In this document: positions 1-6,728 of the stretch, piece after piece
Layout of the letters: each line of letters starts with the position of its first letter
Numbering within the stretch: the stretch's first letter is position 1
NCBI GenBank assembly: GCA_964460035.1
Contig: CAYWPG010000059.1
Span: forward strand, 1-9,782
Length of the DNA: 9,782 nt
DNA from: CAYWPG01 sp964460035
GTDB taxonomy: Bacteria > Pseudomonadota > Gammaproteobacteria > Nitrococcales > AK92
Direction: 5' to 3'
Notes under the pieces: generated by a model
Database searches by the model: none
What the model was told of the DNA's origin: nothing
Seen by the model: only the letters and a program-made list of their open reading frames with translations
Translations under genes and position numbers: made by a program

Positions 1-671
1 TCACCGTTGGTGGAGAGCACTTCGAACTGGTGCTCGCCGTCCACCTCGGCGATCTCGATGATGGAGATATCGAACGTACCGCCACCCAGGTCGTACACGG
101 CCACTTTGATATCGCCGCGCTTCTTGTCCAAGCCGTAGGCGAGGGCCGCCGCGGTCGGCTCGTTGATGATGCGCTTGACTTCGAGTCCGGCGATGCGGCC
201 GGCGTCCTTGGTCGCCTGACGCTGCGAGTCGTTGAAGTACGCCGGCACGGTAATCACGGCTTCCGTGACCGGCTCGCCGAGGTAGTCCTCAGCGGTCTTC
301 TTCATCTTCATCAGCGTGCGCGCGGAAATCTCTGGCGGCGCCATCTTCTTGCCGCGGATTTCCACCCACGCGTCGCCGTTATCGGCCTTCACGATCTTAT
401 ACGGCATCTCTTTGACGTCGCGCTGCACGACGTCCTCATCGAAACGCCGCCCGATCAGGCGCTTGACGGCATAGACGGTGTTCTGCGGGTTGGTCACAGC
501 CTGACGCTTGGCCGGCTGGCCAGTCAGTACCTCGCCTTCGCTGGTGAACGCAACCACGGACGGAGTGGTGCGATCGCCCTCGCTGTTCTCGATTACCTTG
601 GGCTGGCCACCTTCCATTACCGCCACGCACGAGTTGGTGGTCCCCAGGTCGATCCCGATAATCCTAGCCAT
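1..671 (-). CDS. dnaK: Chaperone DnaK (Hsp70), N-terminal part, 3' end outside the window
   Basis: DnaK is the ATP-driven cytoplasmic Hsp70 chaperone; it binds exposed hydrophobic segments of unfolded proteins and cycles with DnaJ and GrpE. The reverse strand reads MARIIGIDLGTTNSCVAVME from an ATG at 669-671, the classic start of the Hsp70 nucleotide-binding domain with its phosphate-1 loop (DLGTTNS). Further on are the segments VPAYFNDSQRQATKDAG, NEPTAAALAYG and the phosphate-2 loop YDLGGGTFD. About 223 codons are visible, against about 640 in full-length family members, so the rest of the ATPase domain and the whole substrate-binding domain lie to the left of base 1. A good ribosome binding site (TAGGAG) precedes the ATG. 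It is the third gene after hrcA and grpE, with a 93-base gap after grpE in which I see no convincing second promoter or CIRCE. It is intact as far as visible. Confidence 0.98.
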   Translation of the reverse strand, partial: MARIIGIDLGTTNSCVAVMEGGQPKVIENSEGDRTTPSVVAFTSEGEVLTGQPAKRQAVTNPQNTVYAVKRLIGRRFDEDVVQRDVKEMPYKIVKADNGDAWVEIRGKKMAPPEISARTLMKMKKTAEDYLGEPVTEAVITVPAYFNDSQRQATKDAGRIAGLEVKRIINEPTAAALAYGLDKKRGDIKVAVYDLGGGTFDISIIEIAEVDGEHQFEVLSTNG

Positions 672-764
672 CGTATGCTCCTAAAAGTTGTTCGGGGCAC
701 CTGCCTGCCATGGGCCTGGCCCTCTCATAAATTGCTATTTGCTCACCCGCCTGCGCCCGGCGTA

Positions 765-1358
765 TCAGGCTTTTTCGTTGATGGTTCCCCCGGTCCCCTG
801 CGCCGCCTTCGCGACGACTACCATCGCGGGCCGCAACACGCGGTCATGAAGGAGGTACCCCTTCTGAATCACGTTGATCACAGTGTTCGGCTCATGCTCG
901 CTAGACTCCTGGGCGGCCATCGCCTCGTGCTTCGAGGGATCGAAGCGCTCGCCTTGGGGATTCACTTCCACCAGCTTGAAGCGCTCAAACACCTGGTTGA
1001 GCATCCTCAGTGTGAGCTCAGCCCCTTCGCGCAGCTTCGCCACGTCGCTGTTCGCATCCTGGGCGGCAACCACACCCATCTCCAAGCTGTCCTTCACCGG
1101 CAACAGTTCGGCGGCGAACTTCTCCAGCCCATACTTATGGGCCTGTTCCAGATCGCGCTCGGCGCGACGACGAATATTCTCGATCTCCGCGCGTGCGCGC
1201 AGGTAGTTATCCCAGTTCTCCTCGGCCTTCGCCCGCGCCTCTTCGAGCTGACGCTCCAGCTCACGCTCGCGTTCGCTGCGCGCCTCCTCTTCCGTGGCCG
1301 TTGCACCCTGCTGCTCGGCTTCGGTTGTGTCCGTCGCCCGTTGATCCTTCTCCGCCAT
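765..1358 (-). CDS. grpE: Nucleotide exchange factor GrpE
   Basis: GrpE is the cytoplasmic exchange factor that releases ADP from DnaK and acts as a thermosensor of the DnaK cycle. The 197-residue product has the family's usual length. Its N-terminus (residues 1-30) is a charged, low-complexity tail. Residues about 30-85 form the long dimerising helix (ERELERQLEEARAKAEENW and on). The C-terminal beta-domain carries the signatures RFDPSKHEAM (138-147) and QKGYLLHDRVLRPAMVVV (165-182). The ATG at 1356-1358 is preceded by GGAG about 13 bases upstream, a somewhat distant ribosome binding site. The gene lies between hrcA (66-base gap) and dnaK (93-base gap) on the same strand, so it is presumably transcribed from the CIRCE-controlled promoter upstream of hrcA. 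No defects are seen. Confidence 0.97.
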   Translation of the reverse strand: MAEKDQRATDTTEAEQQGATATEEEARSERERELERQLEEARAKAEENWDNYLRARAEIENIRRRAERDLEQAHKYGLEKFAAELLPVKDSLEMGVVAAQDANSDVAKLREGAELTLRMLNQVFERFKLVEVNPQGERFDPSKHEAMAAQESSEHEPNTVINVIQKGYLLHDRVLRPAMVVVAKAAQGTGGTINEKA

Positions 1359-1424
1359 ATCTCTGCCACTCCGTGCGCCGATCCCACTGTCCGGTCGGCT
1401 GGTTGTGAAAACATTAGGAAGGGC

Positions 1425-2495
1425 TTAACTGCTTGGGTTATCGTCGCGTTGTTTCAAGGCGTTTCCGAGCAACCGAGCCGTCATGTCCACGATCGGAATG
1501 ATCCGGTCGTAAGGCATTCGGGTCGGGCCGATCACGCCGAGCACCCCCAGTACTTTTCCATCCGCCGCATAGCTTGATGTCACCACGCTACAGCCGTCGA
1601 ACACCTCGTAACCAGATTCCTGACCGATGAAAATCTGTACTCCATCCGCTGCCAGACTCTGATCCAGCACATGGAGAATGTCGCGCTTGCGGTTAAACGC
1701 GTTGAAGAGCTCGCGCAACTTGTCCACGTTGGACAGCTCGGCAAACTCCATCAGGTTAGTCTGCCCGGCCAAGACATAGTCTTTATCCTCGGCACTCTCC
1801 GCGAACACCTGCTCCGCTACCGCGCGAACCGAGGTCATCAGCTCGCCCATCTGGTGCTGATGATTCTCCATGTCCGCCAGCAGCGCCTTGCGCACGCTGG
1901 CAACGTCCTTACCTACGAACTCCGCATTCAAATAGTTGGCGACCATGCGCAGTTCGTCGGCGCTGAACTGGCGATCCGTCTGGATCACGCGGTTCTGCAC
2001 TTCCTGTTCGTTCACCACCAGGATGGCCAGAGCGCGATTAGCCGACAGCGGCAAGAATTCGACCTGCCTGAGCTCGGCGTACTCGCGCCGCGGCAGCGTC
2101 ACCACGCCCGCCAGGCGCGTCAACCCGGACAACAAATTCGAGGCAGAGTCGACCAGCGACGCCGGCCCGCCGCCAGCGTCCAACTGAATATTGAGGCGAT
2201 CCGCATCCTGCAGCTCCGGCATCTTCACCGTCAGCAGGCTATCTACGAAAAAACGATAGCCTTTGTCCGTGGGAATGCGGCCGGCAGAGGTGTGCGGCGC
2301 CTGTACATAGCCAAGCTCTTCCAGGTCGGCCATCACGTTGCGAATGGTCGCAGGGCTCAGCGACAGTCCCGACTCCCGGGTCAGCGTACGCGAGCCCACG
2401 GGCTGACCATCGCGAATATGGCGCTGCACCAACACCTTCAGCAGGTGCTGAGCACGCTCGCCGAGTTGGCTATGATCAACGGGCTTGCGCGACAT
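1425..2495 (-). CDS. hrcA: Heat-inducible transcription repressor HrcA
   Basis: HrcA represses class I heat-shock operons by binding CIRCE; in known systems GroEL keeps it active, so titration of GroEL by unfolded proteins derepresses the operon. The 356-residue product has the N-terminal winged helix (about residues 10-85), including LSPATIRNVMADLEELGYV (46-64) and HTSAGRIPTDKGYRFFVD (68-85), the most recognisable block of the family. The remainder is the GAF-like and dimerisation regions. The ATG at 2493-2495 has only a weak G-rich element (TGGGTGG) before it, which may keep repressor output low. It is the first gene of the hrcA-grpE-dnaK unit and has a perfect CIRCE 45 bases upstream of its start, so autoregulation is expected. 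Its presence separates this organism from enteric bacteria, which use only RpoH for these genes. Confidence 0.97.
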   Translation of the reverse strand: MSRKPVDHSQLGERAQHLLKVLVQRHIRDGQPVGSRTLTRESGLSLSPATIRNVMADLEELGYVQAPHTSAGRIPTDKGYRFFVDSLLTVKMPELQDADRLNIQLDAGGGPASLVDSASNLLSGLTRLAGVVTLPRREYAELRQVEFLPLSANRALAILVVNEQEVQNRVIQTDRQFSADELRMVANYLNAEFVGKDVASVRKALLADMENHQHQMGELMTSVRAVAEQVFAESAEDKDYVLAGQTNLMEFAELSNVDKLRELFNAFNRKRDILHVLDQSLAADGVQIFIGQESGYEVFDGCSVVTSSYAADGKVLGVLGVIGPTRMPYDRIIPIVDMTARLLGNALKQRDDNPSS

Positions 2496-2540
2496 ACACC
2501 ACCCAGACGAAATCTTAGCACTGCACCTCTAGCATCACTG

Positions 2541-2567
2541 TTAGCACTCTCCGTGCTTGAGTGCTAA
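2541..2567 (-). promoter_or_regulatory. CIRCE operator of the hrcA-grpE-dnaK operon
   Basis: A perfect inverted repeat, TTAGCACTC at 2541-2549 and GAGTGCTAA at 2559-2567, is separated by 9 bases. This is the canonical CIRCE element (9-9-9) bound by HrcA. It lies just upstream of hrcA and overlaps the expected transcription start of the promoter at 2570-2599, so bound HrcA would block initiation. All 18 arm positions match the consensus. Confidence 0.96.
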
Positions 2568-2569
2568 TC

Positions 2570-2599
2570 AAGCTAACAACAAGGACCCTGGAGTGTCAA
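2570..2599 (-). promoter_or_regulatory. Sigma70-like promoter of hrcA-grpE-dnaK
   Basis: On the minus strand a perfect -35 TTGACA (2594-2599) is followed after 18 bases by TAGCTT (2570-2575), which keeps the most conserved T, A and final T of the -10 box. Initiation would fall near 2563, inside CIRCE. The -35 also reads CTTGACA, one base from the RpoH -35 consensus CTTGAAA, but I see no RpoH -10 (CCCCATnT) at a suitable distance. The -35 is strong and the -10 is weak. Confidence 0.6.
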
Positions 2600-2617
2600 G
2601 CCAAGGCCATGCCCGGT

Positions 2618-2635
2618 GCCCCCCATATTGGGGGC
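2618..2635. repeat. GC-only inverted repeat in the hrcA-nadK divergent region
   Basis: GCCCCC (2618-2623) and GGGGGC (2630-2635) form a six-pair, all-GC stem with a six-base loop. It lies upstream of both divergent promoters. No known operator matches; it could be a protein-binding palindrome or chance in G+C-rich DNA. Confidence 0.35.
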
Positions 2636-2718
2636 GTTCGGCGCAAGCGCCATGCCCCGCCCTATCGCCCACTCCATTCTCGCGTCGCCAGCCCACAAGT
2701 CTCAGCGGATGCGCTGTG

Positions 2719-2748
2719 CTGAAATAAGCTCTAAGCTTCTGGCACAAT
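2719..2748 (+). promoter_or_regulatory. Possible sigma70 promoter of nadK-recN
   Basis: CTGAAA (2719-2724, 4 of 6 to TTGACA) and CACAAT (2743-2748, 4 of 6 to TATAAT) are 18 bases apart and would start transcription near 2755, about 58 bases before nadK. A perfect 12-base palindrome (GCAGCATGCTGC, 2755-2766) sits at the predicted start. This is the best candidate in the gap, but the matches are modest. Confidence 0.3.
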
Positions 2749-2812
2749 TGGCGCGCAGCATGCTGCACAACCGCAGCACGGCCTGTGCCTACGCAACGGG
2801 ATGAGACAATCG

Positions 2813-3691
2813 ATGCAGCGCTTTCACACGATAGGCATTACCGGCAAACCGGCCGACGCGGCCGTGGTGGAAACCATTCGCCGGATCGCCGACCACCTGC
2901 TCGGGAGCGGAAGAACGGTGCTGGTCGATACGGCACTGGTCGACGGCATGCAACTGGATAACGTCAAGCTACTCCCGCGCGAGGAACTCGCCCAGCACTG
3001 CGACCTACTCATCTCGGTAGGAGGCGACGGCACGCTGCTCAGTGCCGCCCGTTCCTTGGTGGACCAGGAAGTCCCCATCCTTGGCGTCAATCGCGGCCGG
3101 CTAGGCTTTCTAGTGGATGTTTCGCCCGCGAACCTGAGCGAGCTCGACATGATTCTTGCCGGCGAGTACATCGCCGACGAGCGCATTCTGCTCGAGGCCA
3201 GCATCCTCCGTGACGACGAGGTGGTGGCGAGCGGCATCGCCCTCAACGACGTGGTCCTCTATAAATGGAACACGGCACGCATGATCGAGTTCAGCATGTA
3301 CATCAATGGCGAACTCGTCAGCCACAACCGCTCCGACGGCCTGGTGGTCTCCACGCCGACCGGCTCCACCGCCTACGCCATGGCGGGCGGCGGCCCGATC
3401 CTTCACCCTGACACCGACGCCATGGTGCTGGTACCCATCTGCCCGCATACGCTGAGCAATCGCCCGCTGGTGATCAATGCCGACAGCGAAGTGGAAGTGG
3501 TGGTAGCGCCCGACACGCTGGAACGGGCCAACGTCAGCTGCGATGGGCAGACCGACCTTGGCCTGGTGCCGGGCGGGCGGCTGATTATCCGCCGCTATCC
3601 GCGCCGTATCCGCATTATCCATCCGCCGCAGTATCGTTATTTCGATCTGCTCCGCGCCAAACTGCGCTGGGGCGATACTTATGTCAGATAG
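2813..3691 (+). CDS. nadK: NAD kinase
   Basis: NAD kinase phosphorylates NAD to NADP using ATP (or polyphosphate in some families), the only route to NADP in bacteria; it acts in the cytoplasm as an oligomer. Diagnostic motifs, numbered from the ATG at 2813, are GGDGT (70-74, with the catalytic Asp72), NRGRLGFL (93-100), ALNDVVLYK (143-151) and DGLVVSTPTGSTAYAMAGGG (175-194). LVPICPHTLSNRPLV (206-220) follows. I chose the ATG at 2813 because MQRFHTIGITGKP aligns with family N-termini and gives 292 residues, the length of the E. coli enzyme. An in-frame ATG at 2801 would add four residues (MRQS) without a good ribosome binding site. The gene is divergent from the heat-shock operon and 24 bases upstream of recN. 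Intact. Confidence 0.96.
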   Translation: MQRFHTIGITGKPADAAVVETIRRIADHLLGSGRTVLVDTALVDGMQLDNVKLLPREELAQHCDLLISVGGDGTLLSAARSLVDQEVPILGVNRGRLGFLVDVSPANLSELDMILAGEYIADERILLEASILRDDEVVASGIALNDVVLYKWNTARMIEFSMYINGELVSHNRSDGLVVSTPTGSTAYAMAGGGPILHPDTDAMVLVPICPHTLSNRPLVINADSEVEVVVAPDTLERANVSCDGQTDLGLVPGGRLIIRRYPRRIRIIHPPQYRYFDLLRAKLRWGDTYVR

Positions 3692-3715
3692 CGGGATAGC
3701 CGGAGGCAGCACAAC

Positions 3716-5407
3716 GTGTTGAGCCATATTCACATTCGCGACTTCGCCCTTGTCGAATCGCTCGACCTTGAGTTCGACCGCGGACTCAGTAGCCTTACCG
3801 GCGAAACCGGTGCCGGCAAATCCATATTGCTGGACGCGCTGGGCCTGTGCCTGGGCGGCCGGGCGGAAGCCGATGCCATACGCCCTGGCGCCGAGCGCGC
3901 CGAACTGACCGCCAGCTTCAGCCTGCCCCCCGACAGCCCGATAGTCGAGTGGTTGAAGGCTAACGACCTGGATGACGATGGCGACTGCATTCTGCGGCGC
4001 GTAGTCCAGGCTGGCGGCCGCTCCAAGGCCTACATCAACGGCCGCCCCGCCCCGCTGCAGACACTGCGCGAGCTAGGCGAGCAACTGGTCGATATTCACG
4101 GACAGCACGCACACCAGTCGCTGCTGCGCAAGGAAATGCAGCGGCAGCTGCTCGACGATTTCGCCGCGCACCCGGAGCTGCTGCGTCGAGTGGCCGAACT
4201 GTACGCGCGCCATCAGCGTCTCGAAGAGGAGATCGCGGCCCTTGAAGGAGGACAGCAGGATTACGCATCGCGCCTCGATCTGCTGCGCTATCAAATCGGG
4301 GAACTGGAGGCGTTGGGGCTGGATGCGGACGCTATCGCAGAGCTCGATGCCGAGCAGCGTCGACTTGCGGCCGCGGGCGACCTGATCGGCAGCTGCCAAG
4401 CGCTGCTCAGCGCACTTTATGAAGAGGATGGCGCCGCCCAGTCCATTCTCAGCCACGCGGTGGCCGAACTCGACCGCCTGCAGGCGATCGACCCCCAGCT
4501 CATTGGCGCGCAAGAGCTGTTCGCCAATGCCCTGATTCAGCTGGAGGAAGGCTGCGACAGCCTGCGCCGCTACGCCGAGAATGTCGACCTCGATCCCGAG
4601 CGGCTGCGCTGGGTGGAAGAGCGGCTAGCCCTGGTCAACGACCTGGCCCGCAAACACAGGCTGCGTCCGGAAGAGTTGCCGGCCCGGCTCGAAGAGCTGC
4701 GTGCCGAGCTCGCCGCGCTGGAAGGCAGCGAAGAGCGTCTGGACGAGCTCAAGGCGCAGCTAGAAGCGGTCCGCCTCGAGTACCGTGAGGCAGCCGCAGC
4801 GCTCAGCGAGTCACGGCAGCGCGCTGCCAGCGAGCTCAACGAACGGGTGACCGCCTTCATCCGCGAGCTGGGCATGCCCGGCGGCGAGCTCGCCATACGT
4901 GTAGAGCCGCAGCCGGAGACCGTGGTAAGCCGATACGGCAGCGACCAGATCCAATTCGAGGTGCGCACCAACCCCGGCCAACCTTTCGGTCCAGTCCATC
5001 GCATCGCCTCCGGCGGCGAGCTGTCCCGAATCGGGCTCGCCATCCAGGTTGCCACCGCCAAGACCGCGCGTATCCCCACTTTAGTATTCGACGAAGCGGA
5101 TACCGGCATGGGCGGCGCCGTCGCGGAGGTAGTGGGCCGCAAGCTGCGCCAGCTAGGGGAAACGCATCAGGTGCTGTGTGTCACTCACCTGCCCCAAGTG
5201 GCTGCGCAAGCACATCACCATTACCGCGTCAGCAAGCATAGCGGCTCCGACAGCACTCGCACCGACGTCATACGTCTGGATCAACAACAACGGATCGAGG
5301 AGATCGCCCGCATGCTCGGGGGCGTGGAGATCACGGAGAACACGCTCAATCACGCTAAGGAAATGCTGGAGAAAGCACAGCAGTCACAGCAAGCGACCAG
5401 CGCTTGA
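3716..5407 (+). CDS. recN: DNA repair protein RecN
   Basis: RecN is an SMC-like ATPase that acts early in repair of double-strand breaks, tethering DNA ends on the nucleoid. The 563-residue protein shows the expected split ATPase. Walker A GETGAGKS lies at 29-36, followed by the family segment LDALGLCLGGRAEAD. A long central coiled coil rich in Leu, Glu, Ala and Arg spans about 150-375. The C-terminal half-site has the ABC signature SGGELSR near residue 430, Walker B LVFDEADTGMGG near 455, and VTHLPQVAAQA. The start is GTG at 3716, nine bases after a strong GGAGG (3702-3706); MLSHIHIRDF matches family N-termini. It follows nadK by 24 bases and is probably co-transcribed. No LexA-type SOS box is seen in the nadK-recN gap or upstream of nadK. 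Intact. Confidence 0.97.
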   Translation: MLSHIHIRDFALVESLDLEFDRGLSSLTGETGAGKSILLDALGLCLGGRAEADAIRPGAERAELTASFSLPPDSPIVEWLKANDLDDDGDCILRRVVQAGGRSKAYINGRPAPLQTLRELGEQLVDIHGQHAHQSLLRKEMQRQLLDDFAAHPELLRRVAELYARHQRLEEEIAALEGGQQDYASRLDLLRYQIGELEALGLDADAIAELDAEQRRLAAAGDLIGSCQALLSALYEEDGAAQSILSHAVAELDRLQAIDPQLIGAQELFANALIQLEEGCDSLRRYAENVDLDPERLRWVEERLALVNDLARKHRLRPEELPARLEELRAELAALEGSEERLDELKAQLEAVRLEYREAAAALSESRQRAASELNERVTAFIRELGMPGGELAIRVEPQPETVVSRYGSDQIQFEVRTNPGQPFGPVHRIASGGELSRIGLAIQVATAKTARIPTLVFDEADTGMGGAVAEVVGRKLRQLGETHQVLCVTHLPQVAAQAHHHYRVSKHSGSDSTRTDVIRLDQQQRIEEIARMLGGVEITENTLNHAKEMLEKAQQSQQATSA

Positions 5408-5422
5408 GCTGCCCCGCTGTAC

Positions 5423-5477
5423 CCGGCGCCCGCGCTAGGCAGCGAGCGCCGGCGGTGAAACAGGCTCAGGCCGAGCC
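5423..5477. terminator. Hairpins between convergent recN and fur, possible bidirectional terminator
   Basis: CCGGCGC (5423-5429) pairs with GCGCCGG (5446-5452). A second inner stem, CGCT/AGCG (5433-5436 with 5441-5444), is closed by an AGGC loop. No T-tract follows on either strand. A smaller stem, GGCTC/GAGCC (5463-5467 with 5473-5477), overlaps the fur stop codon and is followed on the plus strand by CGAACTCTTTTC, so it may help end recN transcripts. The position between two gene ends supports a terminator role; the lack of clean U-tracts weakens it. Confidence 0.4.
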
Positions 5478-5900
5478 CGAACTCTTTTCGCCTTCCTGGC
5501 ACGCTTTGCACTTGCCGTACAGTATCAGCGAATGGTCGCTGATCGCGAAGCCTCGCTCTTGCGCAACCTTTTCCTGGCGCTCTTCGATCGTCTCATCGTA
5601 GAACTCTTCGATCGCGCCGCAGTCCAGGCAGACCATATGGTCGTGATGCTCGCCCTCCGCGAGTTCGAACACCGATTGGTTGCCCTCGAAATAGTGCCGC
5701 TGAACAATGCCCGCGGCTTCGAATTGAGTGAGAACGCGATAAACGGTTGCCAGTCCGATATCGTCGCCAGCCTCCAACAGCGCCTTGTAGACGTCCTCGG
5801 CCGAGAGGTGACGGTTTTCGCTCTGCTCGAGCATCTCCAGAATCTTCATTCTGGGCAGCGTAACCTTCAACCCGGCCTTGCGTAGGTCTTTAGACACCAC
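5466..5900 (-). CDS. fur: Ferric uptake regulator Fur
   Basis: Fur is the Fe2+-sensing repressor of iron-uptake genes. The 144-residue product begins MVSKDLRKAGLKVTLPRMKI and has the N-terminal winged helix with HLSAEDVYKALL (31-42) and ATVYRVLTQFEAAGIV (51-66). The metal-binding and dimerisation half includes His31, Glu79, HHDH (85-88) and the Cys pairs CLDC (91-94) and CKAC (131-134), the latter two consistent with a structural zinc site. The start is GTG at 5898-5900, six bases after AGGA; the adjacent GTG at 5895-5897 is an alternative. It converges on recN and is divergent from bamE. Fur next to bamE (omlA) is a known arrangement in pseudomonads. I see no good Fur box (GATAATGATAATCATTATC-like) in front of it, so autoregulation is not evident. 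Confidence 0.96.
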   Translation of the reverse strand: MVSKDLRKAGLKVTLPRMKILEMLEQSENRHLSAEDVYKALLEAGDDIGLATVYRVLTQFEAAGIVQRHYFEGNQSVFELAEGEHHDHMVCLDCGAIEEFYDETIEERQEKVAQERGFAISDHSLILYGKCKACQEGEKSSGSA

Positions 5901-5944
5901 AACCAGTCCTCACTTATGTCATTCGCCGCTAGGATCCTTGGGCA

Positions 5945-5951
5945 GGGGGGG
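5945..5951. repeat. G7 homopolymer in the fur-bamE divergent region
   Basis: A run of seven G lies between the divergent starts of fur and bamE, 45 bases upstream of the fur start codon. A similar C7 run occurs at 8650-8656 in front of smpB. The run is seen directly; whether it is length-variable is unknown. Confidence 0.5.
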
Positions 5952-5963
5952 CGTGGCCGCTTG

Positions 5964-5989
5964 CCGGACCGGTTCTCGGGCCAGTCCGG
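5964..5989. repeat. Inverted repeat CCGGAC/GTCCGG in the fur-bamE gap
   Basis: Perfect six-base arms (5964-5969 and 5984-5989) flank a 14-base spacer, between the divergent genes fur and bamE. It could be an operator or a leader hairpin of a fur transcript. It does not resemble a Fur box. Low-weight observation in G+C-rich DNA. Confidence 0.3.
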
Positions 5990-6023
5990 TACTCCCTCGG
6001 AGCCGCGAAAGCGCAGCAAGCTC

Positions 6024-6053
6024 CTGTAACGGGACCCTAAGCTACGGTATGAT
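6024..6053 (+). promoter_or_regulatory. Probable sigma70 promoter of bamE
   Basis: TATGAT (6048-6053) matches five of six -10 positions. CTGTAA (6024-6029), 18 bases upstream, is a weak -35. Transcription would begin near 6060, leaving about 11 bases before the first possible ATG (6071) and 23 before the second (6083), which favours the second as the translation start. Confidence 0.45.
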
Positions 6054-6082
6054 CGTCCCATCGCCGAACTATGCCGAGAACG

Positions 6083-6415
6083 ATGCGTACGCTTACTCGT
6101 TGCCTATTATACATCAGTGCCCCTCTGTTGACGGCTTGCGCGCCGCCGCACCTGCCGTTCACCTACGCCGTGGAGGTACAGCAGGGCACCATCATCGACG
6201 AAGAAAATGTCGATCGGCTGCAAATCGGCATGACGCGCCGCCAGGTCGAATTCCTCATGGGCTCTCCTGCGCTGCGCGGACCGTTTCACAACGACCGCTG
6301 GGATTACATCTACACGCTGGAACAAGACCACCAGCGCGTGAAGTACGAACGCATAACCGTGTTCTTCGAAGGCGACAGGGTCAGCAACATAGAGCGGGTA
6401 CCGCCACAGGGCTGA
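6083..6415 (+). CDS. bamE: Outer membrane protein assembly factor BamE (SmpA/OmlA lipoprotein)
   Basis: BamE is a small lipoprotein of the BAM complex that folds beta-barrel proteins into the outer membrane. From the ATG at 6083 the product has 110 residues: a lipoprotein signal peptide with lipobox LTAC (lipidated Cys19) followed by Ala, not Asp, at +2, so outer-membrane sorting is expected. The SmpA/OmlA domain follows, with QQGTIIDEENVDRLQIGMTR, the segment QVEFLMGSP (54-62), and the aromatic WDYIY region (73-77). An in-frame ATG at 6071 adds four residues (MPRT); neither start has a strong ribosome binding site, but the later one fits the promoter better and keeps a normal signal peptide. 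It is divergent from fur, with its end only 22 bases from the end of rnfH. Intact. Confidence 0.95.
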   Translation: MRTLTRCLLYISAPLLTACAPPHLPFTYAVEVQQGTIIDEENVDRLQIGMTRRQVEFLMGSPALRGPFHNDRWDYIYTLEQDHQRVKYERITVFFEGDRVSNIERVPPQG

Positions 6416-6437
6416 CAGCTGGCGATACGGCTCGAGG

Positions 6438-6728
6438 CTACCTGCCCTTGCTGGCGCGCCGCTTGCGTGCTTCTTTGGGATCGGCGATCAACGGACGGTA
6501 GATTTCCACTCTGTCCCGTGCGCGCAGCACGGTGGCCAGTGTCGCCAGGCGGCTGAATATACCCACCTTGGCGGTACTCAGATCGATCTCGGGAAAGCGT
6601 TCCAGCAAACCGCTGGCTTTGATCGCCTGCTCGATGGTCGCTCCCGCCGGAACTTCGATCGCGACGATTGCCTGCTCCTGCGGCAGCGCATACGCCACTT
6701 CCACAGGAATCGAGTCAGCCTCGGCCAT
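6438..6728 (-). CDS. rnfH: RnfH family ubiquitin-like protein (RatB)
   Basis: This is a small cytoplasmic beta-grasp (ubiquitin-like fold) protein of the RnfH/UPF0125 family. Its molecular role is not settled; it has been called RatB in E. coli because it is paired with RatA. The 96-residue product starts MAEADSIPVEVAYALPQEQA and contains the family signatures GATIEQAIKASGLLERFPEIDL (29-50), KVGIFSR (54-60) and DRVEIYRPLIADPKEARKRRA (72-92). I chose the ATG at 6726-6728 over a start at 6758 because family members begin just before VEVAYA, and because a GGA element lies a few bases upstream inside ratA. Its first 14 bases overlap the end of ratA, which suggests translational coupling. It is the last gene of the transporter-ratA-rnfH unit. 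Confidence 0.94.
   Translation of the reverse strand: MAEADSIPVEVAYALPQEQAIVAIEVPAGATIEQAIKASGLLERFPEIDLSTAKVGIFSRLATLATVLRARDRVEIYRPLIADPKEARKRRASKGR

Noticed and set aside
30..1577. Open frame of 515 codons on the plus strand opposite dnaK, grpE and hrcA
   Set aside because: It is antisense to three strongly conserved genes, has no family resemblance, and long antisense frames are common in G+C-rich coding DNA.
1671..2567. Open frame of 298 codons on the plus strand opposite hrcA
   Set aside because: Its sequence is a reflection of HrcA codons (His/Arg/Gln-rich), no recognisable domain, and it runs into CIRCE.
2621..2628. CCCCATAT, a perfect RpoH -10 box facing nadK
   Set aside because: No CTTGAAA-like -35 lies 11-17 bases upstream, and the match arises inside a C6/G5 inverted repeat.
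2740..2755. TGGCAC with GC ten bases after GG, resembling a sigma54 promoter before nadK
   Set aside because: The -12 part reads GCGC instead of TTGC, and there is no reason for sigma54 control of nadK.
4570..5142. Ser/Arg-rich 190-codon frame on the minus strand within recN
   Set aside because: The composition is that of a shadow of recN codons; recN itself has intact Walker motifs on the plus strand.
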